Origin: Clostridiaceae bacterium
GTDB taxonomy: Bacteria; Bacillota; Clostridia; Oscillospirales; Butyricicoccaceae
Direction: 5' to 3'
NCBI GenBank assembly: GCA_009911355.1
Contig: QXXE01000002.1
Span: forward strand, 1-64,000
Length of the DNA: 64,000 bases
Shown here piece after piece: positions 34,325 through 43,717 of the stretch. The stretch's first letter is position 1; every line of letters begins with the position of its first letter. The notes below the pieces were generated by a model. It was not told the DNA's origin. It was given only the letters and a program-made list of their open reading frames with translations, and ran no database searches. A program made the position numbers and the translations under genes.

Positions 34325-35822
34325 CTAAAGTTCCTCCCCATGCAGCCTTCATAATGTCTTCCTGGTTAAAGTGCTTGCTGTCGCGGTCAACGGTCGCCAT
34401 GACCTTGCCGCCGCGCATGACCACGACCCGGTCGCTCATGCCGAGGATTTCCGGCATTTCCGACGAGATCATGATGACGCACTTGCCCGCTTTGACGAGG
34501 CTGTTCATTACGTTATAGACCTCTACCTTTGCGCCAACGTCGATACCGCGCGTCGGCTCGTCGAAAATGAAGATGCTCGCGTCGGTGTTGACCCACTTGC
34601 CGATAACCACCTTTTGCTGGTTGCCGCCGGAAAGCTGGCCCACGATCTCGTCAATCGACGGGGTCTTGATACGCAGGGAGCTGATGTTCTTCTGCCCCTC
34701 TTCTTCGATCTTCTTTTCGTTCAGGAAAGGCCCGTTGGAGAAACCCTTCAGGTTTGCGAGGATCAGGTTTGTGCGGATGCTCTGCGCCAGCACAAGGCCC
34801 TGCCCCTTGCGGTCTTCGGTCAGGAATGCAATGCCTTCGGCAATCGCCTGCCGGGGGCTCTTGATATTGACTTCCTTGCCCTGGATGTAGATTTTGCCGC
34901 CGTCAATCGGGTCTGCCCCGAAGATAGCGCGCATTGTTTCGGTACGCCCTGCGCCGACCAGCCCGGCAAAGCCGAGGATCTGCCCGTTGTACGCCTCGAA
35001 GTTCACGCCGTGCAGCACGCCGCCTTCCTCGAGGTTCTCGACCTTGAGGGCCACACTGCCCTTAGTGCCGAATTCCTTCGGGAACAGGTTGTCAAGGGTA
35101 CGGCCTACCATACCTGCAATCAGGTCGTCGTTGTCGGTCTCGGAAACCGCTTTTGTCCAGATGTACTCGCCGTCGCGGATGACCGTAACGCGGTCGCACA
35201 GCTCGAACAGCTCTTCCAGCTTATGGGAGACGAAGACGATGCCGATCCCGCGGTCGCGCAGCTCGCGGCAGGTCTTCATCAGCTGCTCGACTTCCTTTTC
35301 GCCGAGCGAGGAGGTCGGTTCGTCCATGATGATCATTTTCGCGTCGATGAGGACCGCTTTCGCGATTTCGATCATCTGCTGTACGCCCATGCCGAAGGTA
35401 CCCGCCGGCTTGGTCGGGTCGACGTCCTGGCCAAGCGAGGCCATGACCTCTTTTGCTTTCTGGTGCATGGTTTTGTAATCAAGCAGCCCGCCGGGCCCCT
35501 TGATCCATTTGTTGATAAAAATGTTGTCCGTAATGCTCAGCAGCTTTTCAATGTTCAGCTCCTGATAGACGCAGGCGATGCCCGCAGCGGCGGATTCGTT
35601 CGGGTCCTTGAAGGTTTTCCGCTCACCGTTGACGTAAATTTCGCCTTCGTCCGGCTGGTGTACGCCAGTCAGCACCTTGATCAGCGTCGATTTGCCCGCG
35701 CCGTTCTCGCCGATCAGGCCAAGGATTTCGCCGGGCCTTACGGCAAGGTGCATATTGCGCAGCGCGATGACGCCTGGAAAGCGCTTTGTGGCGTTTTTCA
35801 GTTCTACTACATATTCACTCAT
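34317..35822 (-). CDS. Ribose-type ABC transporter ATP-binding protein
   Basis: The 501-residue protein has two fused ABC domains, as in RbsA/MglA. The first has GENGAGKSTLIKVL and an unusual signature region GVQQMIEIAK with Walker B MIIMDEPTSSL. The second has FAGLVGAGRTETMR, LSGGNQQKVVIGKW and IFIFDEPTRGIDVG. It powers uptake of a monosaccharide or related small molecule. It lies between the SBP and permease genes and follows an attenuator-like hairpin. Confidence 0.92.
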   Translation of the reverse strand: MSEYVVELKNATKRFPGVIALRNMHLAVRPGEILGLIGENGAGKSTLIKVLTGVHQPDEGEIYVNGERKTFKDPNESAAAGIACVYQELNIEKLLSITDNIFINKWIKGPGGLLDYKTMHQKAKEVMASLGQDVDPTKPAGTFGMGVQQMIEIAKAVLIDAKMIIMDEPTSSLGEKEVEQLMKTCRELRDRGIGIVFVSHKLEELFELCDRVTVIRDGEYIWTKAVSETDNDDLIAGMVGRTLDNLFPKEFGTKGSVALKVENLEEGGVLHGVNFEAYNGQILGFAGLVGAGRTETMRAIFGADPIDGGKIYIQGKEVNIKSPRQAIAEGIAFLTEDRKGQGLVLAQSIRTNLILANLKGFSNGPFLNEKKIEEEGQKNISSLRIKTPSIDEIVGQLSGGNQQKVVIGKWVNTDASIFIFDEPTRGIDVGAKVEVYNVMNSLVKAGKCVIMISSEMPEILGMSDRVVVMRGGKVMATVDRDSKHFNQEDIMKAAWGGTLDD

Positions 35823-36042
35823 TCAGTCATTCACCTTTTTCTTCCGAGATTGAGGGCCATCCCACTCCGGGGGAGCGGGCCCTTTGAGCGCATCCGTAAA
35901 CAGGGGTATGGGCTTACGGACAGGCTCAGCTAACACGTCCGGTTCTCGGCACAGGCGGCGTCTTCTCACTTCCGCAGCCTGTAGGGGGTGGGCAGGTCGG
36001 GCGCTGGGGCATGCCAGCTTCTTCCAGCCCGGGTTTAGGGAA

Positions 36043-36072
36043 ACTGCCCCTGCACCGTCAGTACAGGGGCAG
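36043..36072 (-). terminator. Attenuator hairpin between SBP and ATPase genes
   Basis: ACTGCCCCTG and CAGGGGCAGT form a 10-bp perfect stem just after the SBP gene, with a short TTT on the minus strand. It probably ends or slows most transcripts, so the SBP is made in excess over the membrane parts. The rest of the 35823-36117 gap has smaller hairpins only. Confidence 0.65.
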
Positions 36073-36117
36073 TCCGTCTCATTTTGTTTATGCGGTTGTC
36101 TGGGATGTAGTATGTGC

Positions 36118-37161
36118 TTACTTCAGGTAGCCCTGGAGGGTCTCAAGGCGCTCCTGCGCGGTGGAAGCGTCGACAACGGTTGCGCCAGCGTCGATGAACT
36201 CTTCGAGGGTATCGCCGTTAAGCGCCTTCACAACCGCTTCACAGGCCATGTAGCCCATGTCGTAGCCCTGCTGGCAGACGGACATGGTCAGGTTGCCTTC
36301 GAGGATTGCGTTGCATGCGGACTGGATGCCGTCGAAGCCGAGGAAGATGGTGTTTTCGTAAGCGGCGTTGCTCTTCGCAGCGCGGCCTGCGGCCATCGCC
36401 ATATCGTCGTTGTTCGCGCAGATGATCGCGATGCCTTCCGGATGGTTCTGCATGATTGCTTCCATGCAGGCAACTGCCTGGTCGGCAACGGCGTTTGCGT
36501 ACTGTACCTCACCGTCGAGGAAGGTGCCGCCCGCTTCTTCTACGCCCTTCTTGTAGCCAGCCATACGCGCCTCGTTGGTGGAGTCGCCCTGTACGCCTGC
36601 GATCTCGATGCACTTGATGTCGGTCCAGCCTGCGGCCTTCGCGGCTTCCACAGCGGCAGCGCCGCCCAGCGCACCTGCGGCCTCGTTACCGGTGCCGACG
36701 AAGGAAAGGACTTCGGGGGCGTCGATATCGGTGTCGACCGCGACGATCGGGGCGGTCTGGCCCGCGATCAGGTTCTTGACCATATCGGCCTGGAGCGGGG
36801 CGATGACGAAGCCGTCGTAGCTGCCCGAGCCAAGGTCGGTCTGGATCATGTTGAGCTGTTCTTCGTAAGCGGTTTCAGAGGACGCGCCCTTTACGTCCAC
36901 TGTATGCTCCGGGTGCTCGGCCTCAAAAGCCTTCGCGCCTGCAACCACGTAGCCCCAGTATTCGGAAGCGGTGGTCTTCAGGATCACGTCGATCTTGTAG
37001 CCTTCGCTGCTGCCCGAATCTGCGGGTGCGTCGCCGCTGTCTGCGGGGGTGTCCGCCTGCGCGCCGCCCTGATCGGCTGCCGGGGCGTCATCGCCGCCGC
37101 CGCAGGCCGCAAGGCCCAGGACCATCATGCACGCAAGCAGCATTGCAAGGATCTTCTTCAT
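36118..37161 (-). CDS. Ribose-type ABC transporter substrate-binding lipoprotein
   Basis: The 347-residue protein has a lipoprotein signal (MKKILAMLLACMMVLGLAAC, with the lipid-bearing Cys at 20), then a Gly/Asp/Ala-rich linker. A two-lobe periplasmic-binding fold of the RbsB type follows (VILKTTASEYWGYVVAGAKA; PIVAVDTDIDAPE; IAIICANNDDMAMAAGRA). The ligand is probably a sugar or polyol, but key binding residues do not name it. The ATG at 37161 has AGAGAGG upstream. It is first in the operon SBP-ATPase-permease. Confidence 0.9.
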   Translation of the reverse strand: MKKILAMLLACMMVLGLAACGGGDDAPAADQGGAQADTPADSGDAPADSGSSEGYKIDVILKTTASEYWGYVVAGAKAFEAEHPEHTVDVKGASSETAYEEQLNMIQTDLGSGSYDGFVIAPLQADMVKNLIAGQTAPIVAVDTDIDAPEVLSFVGTGNEAAGALGGAAAVEAAKAAGWTDIKCIEIAGVQGDSTNEARMAGYKKGVEEAGGTFLDGEVQYANAVADQAVACMEAIMQNHPEGIAIICANNDDMAMAAGRAAKSNAAYENTIFLGFDGIQSACNAILEGNLTMSVCQQGYDMGYMACEAVVKALNGDTLEEFIDAGATVVDASTAQERLETLQGYLK

Positions 37162-37257
37162 AACATATACCTCTCTTTTTCTTCTCCCGGAGCGCTTCTC
37201 ACTTCGCTCGGAATTAAAATGTTCCGAAACGTGCCGTTGTACGTTTCGCTTACCAAT

Positions 37258-37286
37258 ATTATAATGATTTTCATGGGTTTCGTCAA
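37258..37286 (-). promoter_or_regulatory. Promoter of the ribose-type ABC operon
   Basis: On the minus strand TTGACG (37286-37281), 17 nt, TATAAT (37263-37258). In the leader, CGAAACGT and ACGTTTCG (about 37220-37245) form an inverted repeat that may be an operator or a small hairpin. Confidence 0.75.
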
Positions 37287-37474
37287 GACGCCACAAATAT
37301 TCCATTGAAATTGACCATTTTAGGCCAACATGTTTTGTACATTTCACCACTTGAAATTACTGATTTTCCGTGATTCCCTCTGTGCACTGTGCATTTTCAG
37401 AATGCACGGTCTCAATCACCAAACGCGCCCTCCATTTTTCGTGCAAAACTTACAATATTTTCCCACCTCCGGGG

Positions 37475-37884
37475 GCCTGCACGGCGGGCGGCGGGGCTCT
37501 GCCCATGCACCCCGCGCCTGCGCGGCGGGCGGCGGGGCTCTGCCCATGCACCCCGCGCCTGCGCGGCGGGCGGCGGGGCTCTGCCCCTGCACCCCGCGCC
37601 TACGCGGCGGGCGGCAGGGCTCTGCCCCTGCACCACGCGCCTGCGCGGCGGGCGGCGGGGCTCTGCCCCTGCACCACGCGCCTGCGCGGCGGGCGGCGGG
37701 GCTCTGCCCCTGCACCACGCGCCTGCGCGGCGGGCGGCAGGGCTCTGCCCCTGCGCCCCGCGCCTGCGCGGCGGGCGGCGGGGCTCTGCCCCTGCACCCC
37801 GCGCCTGCGCGGCGGGCGGCAGGGCTCTGCCCCTGCGCCCCGCGCCTGCGCGGCGGGCGGCAGGGCTCTGCCCTGCACCCGCTG
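37475..37884 (+). repeat. Tandem repeat array, 41-bp unit, about 10 copies
   Basis: Units begin at 37475, 37516, 37557, 37598, 37639, 37680, 37721, 37762, 37803 and 37844. Each contains GCCTGCGCGGCGGGCGGC then a GGGGCTCTGCCCCTGCACC hairpin-capable segment, with a few single-base variants (CAT for CCT, GGG for CAGG). The array ends in GCTGGGGCTTTCGCCCCAG and GAGATGCTGACGCATCTC hairpins to about 37925 and a mosaic-element tail to 37960. Because 41 is not a multiple of 3, all plus frames stay open; none is a gene. Confidence 0.9.
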
Positions 37885-37986
37885 GGGCTTTCGCCCCAGA
37901 CCCCGAGATGCTGACGCATCTCTTATCTCGCCTGCGGGCGGGACGAAAGGCTTTTGAGTTTTTTTATTAAAGTAGGTGCTCAATGA

Positions 37987-38014
37987 CCAGCCCGCCATGA
38001 TGACAGCGGGCTGG
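37987..38014. repeat. REP-like hairpin
   Basis: CCAGCCCGC and GCGGGCTGG around CATGATGACA; the 62316 copy is base-identical over the hairpin. Confidence 0.7.
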
Positions 38015-38106
38015 TCGGGTAATTGCGGCAAAAAAATAACAGCCGGAAATCGCTCCCCAGCTGCAAATATTTTATCTGCTTTTTCCCATCCGTCAGGCGC
38101 GGCAGC

Positions 38107-39075
38107 TCACCCCGATCCCTGCCGGCAAAGATGGCACGCAACCTCATGCCCTTCGCCAACAGGCAGCAACGCAGGACGCTCCCTCTGGCAGATACCCGTG
38201 CATCGTCTGCACCTTGTCTGAAACGCACAGCCACGCGGCACATCCAACGCCCCAAAAGGTTCGATATCAATCCGATCGATTTTCTTTGTAAAATCCATTT
38301 TGAGATCAAACACAGCATCCAACAGCGCCCGCGTATACGGATGCCGCGCTTTTTCGATCCCCTTGGCAGGGAGGATTTCCACAATGCCGCCCCGATACAT
38401 CACCGCAACCCGATGTGCAAACGCCTGAACCAGCCCCAAATCATGGGCAACCAGCCCAATCGCGATATTTTTTTCTCTTTGTAGCCTGCAAACCAGCTCC
38501 ATCACGGTTTTCTGTACCGAAGCGTCCAGCGCGCAAGTGGCCTCGTCCATCACAATCATCTCCGGCTCGAGCGCAATCGCACGGGCAATCGCAGCCCTTT
38601 GCTGCTGCCCGCCGGACAGCTTGTGCGGGAACCGGTCGGCAACCTCGGCAGGCAGCCCCACCGCTTCCAACAGCTGCCGCGCGGCAGCGTCCTTTTCAGT
38701 TGGCCGAATGCGTCCGAAATTCAGCAGCGGCTCGCAGACCATATCCCGTATTTTCATCCTAGGATGGAACGACCCGCCGGGGTCCTGAAAGACCATCTGG
38801 ATATGCTGCCGGGCCTGCCGCAGCGCTTCCCCCTTCATCCTGGCAAGGTCTTTCCCTTGATACAGGATTTCCCCCTCGTCAGGCACGTCCAACCGGACAA
38901 GCAGCCGCATAAGCGTTGACTTGCCGCAGCCCGATTCCCCGATCAGCCCCAGCGTCTCCCCTCGGTAGAATTTCAGGCTGACATCGTCGCAGGCCGTCCG
39001 CGCCCCGCCCCCGGGCGCCGGGAACCGGCGGGTGACATGCCGTGCCTCCAAAATCAAGCTCTTTTCTTCAGGCAT
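38107..39075 (-). CDS. Nickel/peptide-type ABC transporter ATPase (NikE/DppF-like)
   Basis: The 322-residue ATPase has Walker A GESGCGKSTLMRLL, signature LSGGQQQRAAIARAI and Walker B MIVMDEATCALD; family ATPases usually have DEPT at this point, so Ala replaces the Pro. The C-terminal extension CAFQTRCRRCTGICQRERP carries the Cys cluster common in the Opp/Dpp/Nik subfamily, proposed to hold an iron-sulfur cluster. The ATG at 39075 has GGGAGGTG upstream and lies inside the end of the previous ATPase gene. Last gene of the riboswitch-controlled operon. Confidence 0.88.
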   Translation of the reverse strand: MPEEKSLILEARHVTRRFPAPGGGARTACDDVSLKFYRGETLGLIGESGCGKSTLMRLLVRLDVPDEGEILYQGKDLARMKGEALRQARQHIQMVFQDPGGSFHPRMKIRDMVCEPLLNFGRIRPTEKDAAARQLLEAVGLPAEVADRFPHKLSGGQQQRAAIARAIALEPEMIVMDEATCALDASVQKTVMELVCRLQREKNIAIGLVAHDLGLVQAFAHRVAVMYRGGIVEILPAKGIEKARHPYTRALLDAVFDLKMDFTKKIDRIDIEPFGALDVPRGCAFQTRCRRCTGICQRERPALLPVGEGHEVACHLCRQGSG

Positions 39076-39850
39076 CGCGCACACCTCCCAGCGACGGGAC
39101 CGCATCCAGCAGCTCCCGTGTGCAGCTGCTGCGCCCCCCGCCGAGGATATCCTCCCGCGTGCCGCTGTCAGCAGCCTGCCCGTCCTTCATAACGATTATC
39201 CGATCGGACAGATACGCAGCCATGCCAAGATTATGGGTAACGACCAGGATACTGGTCCCATATTCGTCCCGCAGCTCCATCATTTGCCGCACAATCTGCG
39301 CCTGTGTCGTAACGTCCAGCGCCGAAGTCGGCTCGTCCGCCAGCAGCAGGCGCGGCCGGAAGGTCATCGCCATCGCAATGCCCACACGCTGCCGCATCCC
39401 GCCGGACAGCTGGAACGGATAGGATTTCATGATACTGCCACCGCCGGACAGGTGCATCTGTTCCAGCATGGAAACGCCGCGCTTCCACGCCTCGGCTTTC
39501 GGCATCCGACTGTGGGTGCGGATATACTCCGTAAATACGTCCCCAACCCTCCGGATTGGGTTCAGCATCGCGCCCGAGTCCTGAAAAACCATCGAAATTT
39601 CTGTCCCCCGGAGCCTTCGCCACTCTTCGGGCGTGTTTGTCAGCAGCGATTTCCCATCCAGCAGGATATCGCCCTGCGTGACCCGCCCGCCTCCCGCGAG
39701 CAGCCCCAGTACCGCGCGGATAACCGTCGTTTTCCCGGAACCGGATTCGCCGGTCAGCGAAACGATTTCCCCTGCTTGCAGGCGCATACTGAAATTTTTG
39801 ACGGCGGGCTGCCCCTGATAGCAAACCGTCATATTCTGTATTTCCAGCAT
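39068..39850 (-). CDS. Nickel/peptide-type ABC transporter ATPase (NikD/DppD-like)
   Basis: The 260-residue ATPase has Walker A GESGSGKTTVIRAV, signature LSGGMRQRVGIAMAM and Walker B LLLADEPTSALD. It is at the short end of the family and lacks the C-terminal Cys-rich extension of its partner. The ATG at 39850 follows AAGGAGGGG. It pairs with the ATPase downstream to drive one transporter. Confidence 0.9.
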   Translation of the reverse strand: MLEIQNMTVCYQGQPAVKNFSMRLQAGEIVSLTGESGSGKTTVIRAVLGLLAGGGRVTQGDILLDGKSLLTNTPEEWRRLRGTEISMVFQDSGAMLNPIRRVGDVFTEYIRTHSRMPKAEAWKRGVSMLEQMHLSGGGSIMKSYPFQLSGGMRQRVGIAMAMTFRPRLLLADEPTSALDVTTQAQIVRQMMELRDEYGTSILVVTHNLGMAAYLSDRIIVMKDGQAADSGTREDILGGGRSSCTRELLDAVPSLGGVRDA

Positions 39851-39860
39851 AAGCCCCTCC

Positions 39861-40688
39861 TTATTCATCCCTGGGGTCAAGCATATCCCGCAGCGCGTCG
39901 CCCAGCAGGTTAAACACCGCGGCCACCACGAAAATAGCAGCACCCGGATACACCGTCATCCAGGGTGCGTTCTGGATAAACTGCCTGCCCTCGTTCAGCA
40001 TCAGCCCCCATTCCGGCGTAGGTGCTTTTGCCCCGAAACCAAGAAAGGACAGCCCCGCAAGCTCCAGCATCATACCGCCGATATCAGCCGCCGCCGTGAC
40101 CAGCAGCATCGGAAGCACGTCCGGCAGCAGATACCGTGTCAGCAGATACGGTGTTTTGGAGCCGGTTACGACTGCGGCAGCTACGTAATCCCGGCTGCGG
40201 GTTTTGAGCACAAGGCTCCTCGCAAGGCGTGCATATTTTGTCCAGCTGACCAGCGCCACGGCAACCACCGCGTTTTTTACGCTCGCCCCCAAGATCCCGG
40301 CAATCGCCATCGCGAACACCATGCCGGGAAACGATACCATCATATCCGCAACGCGCATAATAGCCGCGTCCACCCAGCCGCCGAAATACCCTGACAGGAT
40401 TCCCAGCGCCGTACCCAGCGTGAAAATGATCAGAACCACCGAGAACGACGCCGCAAGGCTGGTGCGCGAACCATAGATCACACGCGCGAAAACATCCCGC
40501 CCCAGCTTATCCGTACCGAAAAGATGCTCCGCGCTGGGCGCTTGCAGCGCATCCCCCAGCACCGCGTCCGTAGGGCTGACGCCGCCGGTCACAACAGGCG
40601 CAAAAATGGCTGTAAGGACAATCAGAACCGCAAGAGAAGCAAACAGGCAGAACGCTTTATTTTCCTTTATAAAGGTTTGGACCTTCAT
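39861..40688 (-). CDS. Nickel/peptide-type ABC permease (NikC/DppC-like)
   Basis: The 275-residue membrane protein opens with the DppC-type N-terminus (HLFGTDKLGRDVFARVIYGSR) and has the EAA-like coupling loop around VVTGSKTPYLLTRYLLPDVLP. Six helices are visible. It overlaps the first permease by 4 nt. Confidence 0.9.
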   Translation of the reverse strand: MKVQTFIKENKAFCLFASLAVLIVLTAIFAPVVTGGVSPTDAVLGDALQAPSAEHLFGTDKLGRDVFARVIYGSRTSLAASFSVVLIIFTLGTALGILSGYFGGWVDAAIMRVADMMVSFPGMVFAMAIAGILGASVKNAVVAVALVSWTKYARLARSLVLKTRSRDYVAAAVVTGSKTPYLLTRYLLPDVLPMLLVTAAADIGGMMLELAGLSFLGFGAKAPTPEWGLMLNEGRQFIQNAPWMTVYPGAAIFVVAAVFNLLGDALRDMLDPRDE

Positions 40689-41626
40689 GCCCGCACCTCC
40701 CGCGTCCTCGGGTCAACCAGCCCGCAGGCAAGATCGACCGCCAGATTAACCACCATATAAATCATGGAAATCCAGAGCACATAGCCCTGTATCAGCGGAT
40801 AGTCGTAAGCCGTGATCGCGGACACCGCCAGATTCCCAAGCCCGGGATAAGTAAAAATAACCTCCACAACAGCGGCGCCGCCCAGCAGCGAGCCAAGCGA
40901 CAGCCCCAGCATGGTCAGCAGCGGCAGCAGGGAATTGGGGAATACGTTCAGCCACAGGATTTTCCATTCCTGCACCCCCCGTGCCCGCGCACCGATGACA
41001 TAATCCTGGTTCAGCTCCTCCAAAATGGCGGTACGCACCTGCCGGGCATATTTCGCCGACATGGTGAACGCCAGCGTAACAGCAGGCAAAATCAGGCTTT
41101 TCAAATCACCGCCCGAGCAGACGACCGGCAGCAGCCCCAGCCGCACGCAGAAAAACAGCATCAGCAGCAGCCCGACCCAGAAGTTCGGCATGGATACGCC
41201 GAAGAAAGTCACGCCGCGCAGCGCGTAGTCCAGGACGGTGTTTTTATGCGTCGCCTGCACCACGCCAACCGGGACAGCCACCAAAAGCATCAATGCCATT
41301 GCGGAAAGGGAAAGCTTCAACGTGGGCCAGAGACGGGCGAGCAGCAGCTCGGCAACCGGCTTATTATATGTATAAGACACACCGAAATCACCGCGCAGAC
41401 AGCCCAGCAGCCAGTCGAAATACTGCACCAGAACCGGGCGGTTCAGACCCAGCGCTTCCCGCGTACCTTGTATGATTTCCTCGCTGGGCATGATGCCCGC
41501 AGCCGCATACATCGTGCGCACAGGGTCGCCAGGGGCCAGATAGGTAATCAAAAACGTCAGGAAGGTCACGCCAAGCGCTACAACGGCGATTTGCAGCAGC
41601 CGTTCCCCAAGTTGTTTGATCGTCAA
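40685..41626 (-). CDS. Nickel/peptide-type ABC permease (NikB/DppB-like)
   Basis: The 313-residue permease has the DppB opening (LLQIAVVALGVTFLTFLITYLAPGDPV) and the coupling loop RARGVQEWKILWLNVFPNSL. Six helices are visible. Start is TTG at 41626 with AAAGGAGC upstream. It follows the SBP gene after a repeat insertion of about 200 bp. Confidence 0.88.
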   Translation of the reverse strand: MTIKQLGERLLQIAVVALGVTFLTFLITYLAPGDPVRTMYAAAGIMPSEEIIQGTREALGLNRPVLVQYFDWLLGCLRGDFGVSYTYNKPVAELLLARLWPTLKLSLSAMALMLLVAVPVGVVQATHKNTVLDYALRGVTFFGVSMPNFWVGLLLMLFFCVRLGLLPVVCSGGDLKSLILPAVTLAFTMSAKYARQVRTAILEELNQDYVIGARARGVQEWKILWLNVFPNSLLPLLTMLGLSLGSLLGGAAVVEVIFTYPGLGNLAVSAITAYDYPLIQGYVLWISMIYMVVNLAVDLACGLVDPRTREVRA

Positions 41627-41703
41627 TAATTCACGCTCCTTTCGGGAAAGGGTGGGAGAGAGGGGGCTGTTTGCAGAAGGCTTAAATTAGGGGGGATGGT
41701 TCC

Positions 41704-41812
41704 CCGCCGCAGCGGTGGGAGGGAGTCCAGAGGGGCTAGCCCCTCTGGCGCTGCCCGAGGAGGGCCGGGAGTCCAGAGGGCAGAGCCCTTTGGCGCCGCC
41801 TGCGGAAGGCAA
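41704..41812 (+). repeat. Mosaic intergenic element inside the ABC operon
   Basis: Two palindromes, CCAGAGGGGCTAGCCCCTCTGG and CCAGAGGGCAGAGCCCTTTGG, lie in the gap between the SBP and first permease genes. They may lower read-through to the permeases. Confidence 0.7.
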
Positions 41813-41836
41813 CGCGCCGAAAGGCGCTATCCTAAT

Positions 41837-43501
41837 CTAATGTTGCGCGGCGGGATAGATCTCGGTAGTAATCCAATAATAATCCGCCGTGTGGATCGCC
41901 GCGCCGCCAATCGTCTCATTCCTGGAAATCATCGAACTGTTGTAATAGCCATGCACCACCGCAGCAGCGTCGTCAATCAGGATCTGCTGCATCCGCCGGA
42001 TGATTTCGCGGCGCTGATTGCCATCAAACGTTACATTGAGCTCGTGAAACAACGCATCGTATTCCTCGTTCCTGTAACCGCAGTAGTCCGAACCGGAATC
42101 CGAACACCACGCCGCAAGGTATTCCGTCGGGTCGCCAGTCCCCACCGTCGTCCAGTTGGAGCCGTTCAGATCAAAATCGCCCGACTGGTAGCTGTCCCAC
42201 TGGCGCGCGGAGTCGCCGATTTCCAGATTCACGCCAATGCCAATCACGGCAAGCTGCTGCTGGATGGCCTCCGCAAAGTCGCTCAGGCAGCGGTTTTGGT
42301 AGGTTACATAGTGCAGCACAATTTCCCTGCCGTCCAGCTCGCGGACGCCGTCGCCGTTGCTGTCCACAATGCCCGCCTCATCAAGCAGCGCCGCCGCGCC
42401 GTCAGGATCAAACGCATACGGGTCGGTCAGGCTTTCATAACCGTAATCCAGGCCGGACGGCAGGACGGAACAGCCCGCCGTGTACAGCCCGCCGACTGTA
42501 ACCGCGCACATCGTTTGGTCGTCCAGCGCCATCAGCACCGCCTGTCGCAGCGTTTTGTTGGACAGTAGCCGCCCCTCCGCCATATTCATATGGGCAAGGC
42601 CGGTGCGCACGCCGCCCGCAATCGTAACCGTGAAATTGGGGTCGGCCTGCAGCATGCGCAAATCGTTCATATTGGTCACGTTTTCCGCCAAATCCAGCTG
42701 CCCGGACTGAAGCGCCATCGCTTTTGCAGACGCATCGCCCATGTACAGCAGCTCAATCGAATCATAAGGCACATCCCCGCCCCAATAGGATTCATTTGCA
42801 ACCATGGTGTAGCCGACTTCCTCCCGGAAGTTGGTGGCAACATAGGGTCCGGTGCCAATCGCAGCATGGTCGTAATCGGTGGTATGCGCCGTGTCCAGAA
42901 TCACCATAACCGGATAAGCAAGATTCTTCGTCAAGTCGACGTAAGGACGGGACGTTCTGATCGTCACATTCCCAGAAGCATTGTCCGCAATGATTTCCGC
43001 GCCCGCTTCCAGATAATTCTGCGGAGCCGAGGAGCCGCCCCGGCCCGCCTCAAACAACCGGTCAAAGCTGCCCTTCACCGCTTCGGCAGTCAGCTCGCAG
43101 CCGTCGGAAAATCTCACGCCGTCCCGGATGTGGAACACCCACTCGGTATGCCCGTCGTTGACGGTGTATGCATCGCACAGCGCGTTCACAACATTCATGA
43201 AATTGTCAAACTTAAACAAGCACTCGCCTACGCCGTAGCGCGAGACGTTCCATGCGCAATTGATCTCCCGCGCGGGGTCAAGCCCGCCGCCGCTGTAATT
43301 TTGAATGCCAAAGGTCATGGTGCGGCCGCCCAAGGCGTCCCGGCCGGTTTCATGTGCCTGCTGGTTCACTTCGCCCTCGCGGCCCCCCGCCGGGGCGTCC
43401 GCAGAAGGCTCGCCCACCCCCGCGCCGCCGCAGCCAGCCATGACGCCGGCAAACAGCAGCCCGGCCAGCAGCAATGCAAACCATTTCCTGTTTTGTTTCA
43501 T
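41837..43501 (-). CDS. Substrate-binding lipoprotein of the cobalamin-regulated ABC importer (NikA/OppA family)
   Basis: The 554-residue protein has a lipoprotein signal (LLLAGLLFAGVMAGC, Cys about 22) and an SBP family 5 body: LDPAREINCAWNVSRYGVGECLF, WVFHIRDGVRFSDG and YESLTDPYAFDPDGA. The pattern near the N-terminus is closer to NikA than to oligopeptide binders. The upstream cobalamin riboswitch makes cobalt, nickel-like metal chelates or corrinoid precursors the most likely ligand. The ATG at 43501 has AAAGGAGAC upstream; a longer frame would run into the riboswitch. Confidence 0.85.
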   Translation of the reverse strand: MKQNRKWFALLLAGLLFAGVMAGCGGAGVGEPSADAPAGGREGEVNQQAHETGRDALGGRTMTFGIQNYSGGGLDPAREINCAWNVSRYGVGECLFKFDNFMNVVNALCDAYTVNDGHTEWVFHIRDGVRFSDGCELTAEAVKGSFDRLFEAGRGGSSAPQNYLEAGAEIIADNASGNVTIRTSRPYVDLTKNLAYPVMVILDTAHTTDYDHAAIGTGPYVATNFREEVGYTMVANESYWGGDVPYDSIELLYMGDASAKAMALQSGQLDLAENVTNMNDLRMLQADPNFTVTIAGGVRTGLAHMNMAEGRLLSNKTLRQAVLMALDDQTMCAVTVGGLYTAGCSVLPSGLDYGYESLTDPYAFDPDGAAALLDEAGIVDSNGDGVRELDGREIVLHYVTYQNRCLSDFAEAIQQQLAVIGIGVNLEIGDSARQWDSYQSGDFDLNGSNWTTVGTGDPTEYLAAWCSDSGSDYCGYRNEEYDALFHELNVTFDGNQRREIIRRMQQILIDDAAAVVHGYYNSSMISRNETIGGAAIHTADYYWITTEIYPAAQH

Positions 43502-43572
43502 TTTTGCGTCTCCTTTGTTTTGAATGCGCTCTATCCCGGCGCAGCACACGCCTGTACCTGGTCCCCCACAAT

Positions 43573-43604
43573 AAAAAAACGGCCATAACGATTTGTTACA
43601 GCCG
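43573..43604 (-). terminator. Riboswitch-controlled terminator
   Basis: On the minus strand CGGCTGTAAC pairs with GTTATGGCCG (two G-U pairs), followed by seven T. It lies between the cobalamin aptamer and the SBP gene, as expected of transcription control. Confidence 0.75.
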
Positions 43605-43717
43605 ATCAAAAACTGTGTAAGCCTACATTTAATATACCGCCCGCATGAAACGCAGGAAGCAAATGCAGCAAAACCAGCGAGACTTCCCATCGTCCGTAAG
43701 AATCTCCAATACACGGA

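Noticed and set aside
37475-37884. Possible CRISPR array
   Set aside because: Units are directly adjacent with no unique spacers and no cas genes are present.
37330-37957. Overlapping 190-residue frames with repetitive RACAAGGGALPLHPAP-type peptides
   Set aside because: All three frames are open because a 41-bp GC-rich unit is repeated; none has a ribosome site and the repeat also occurs elsewhere with other copy number.
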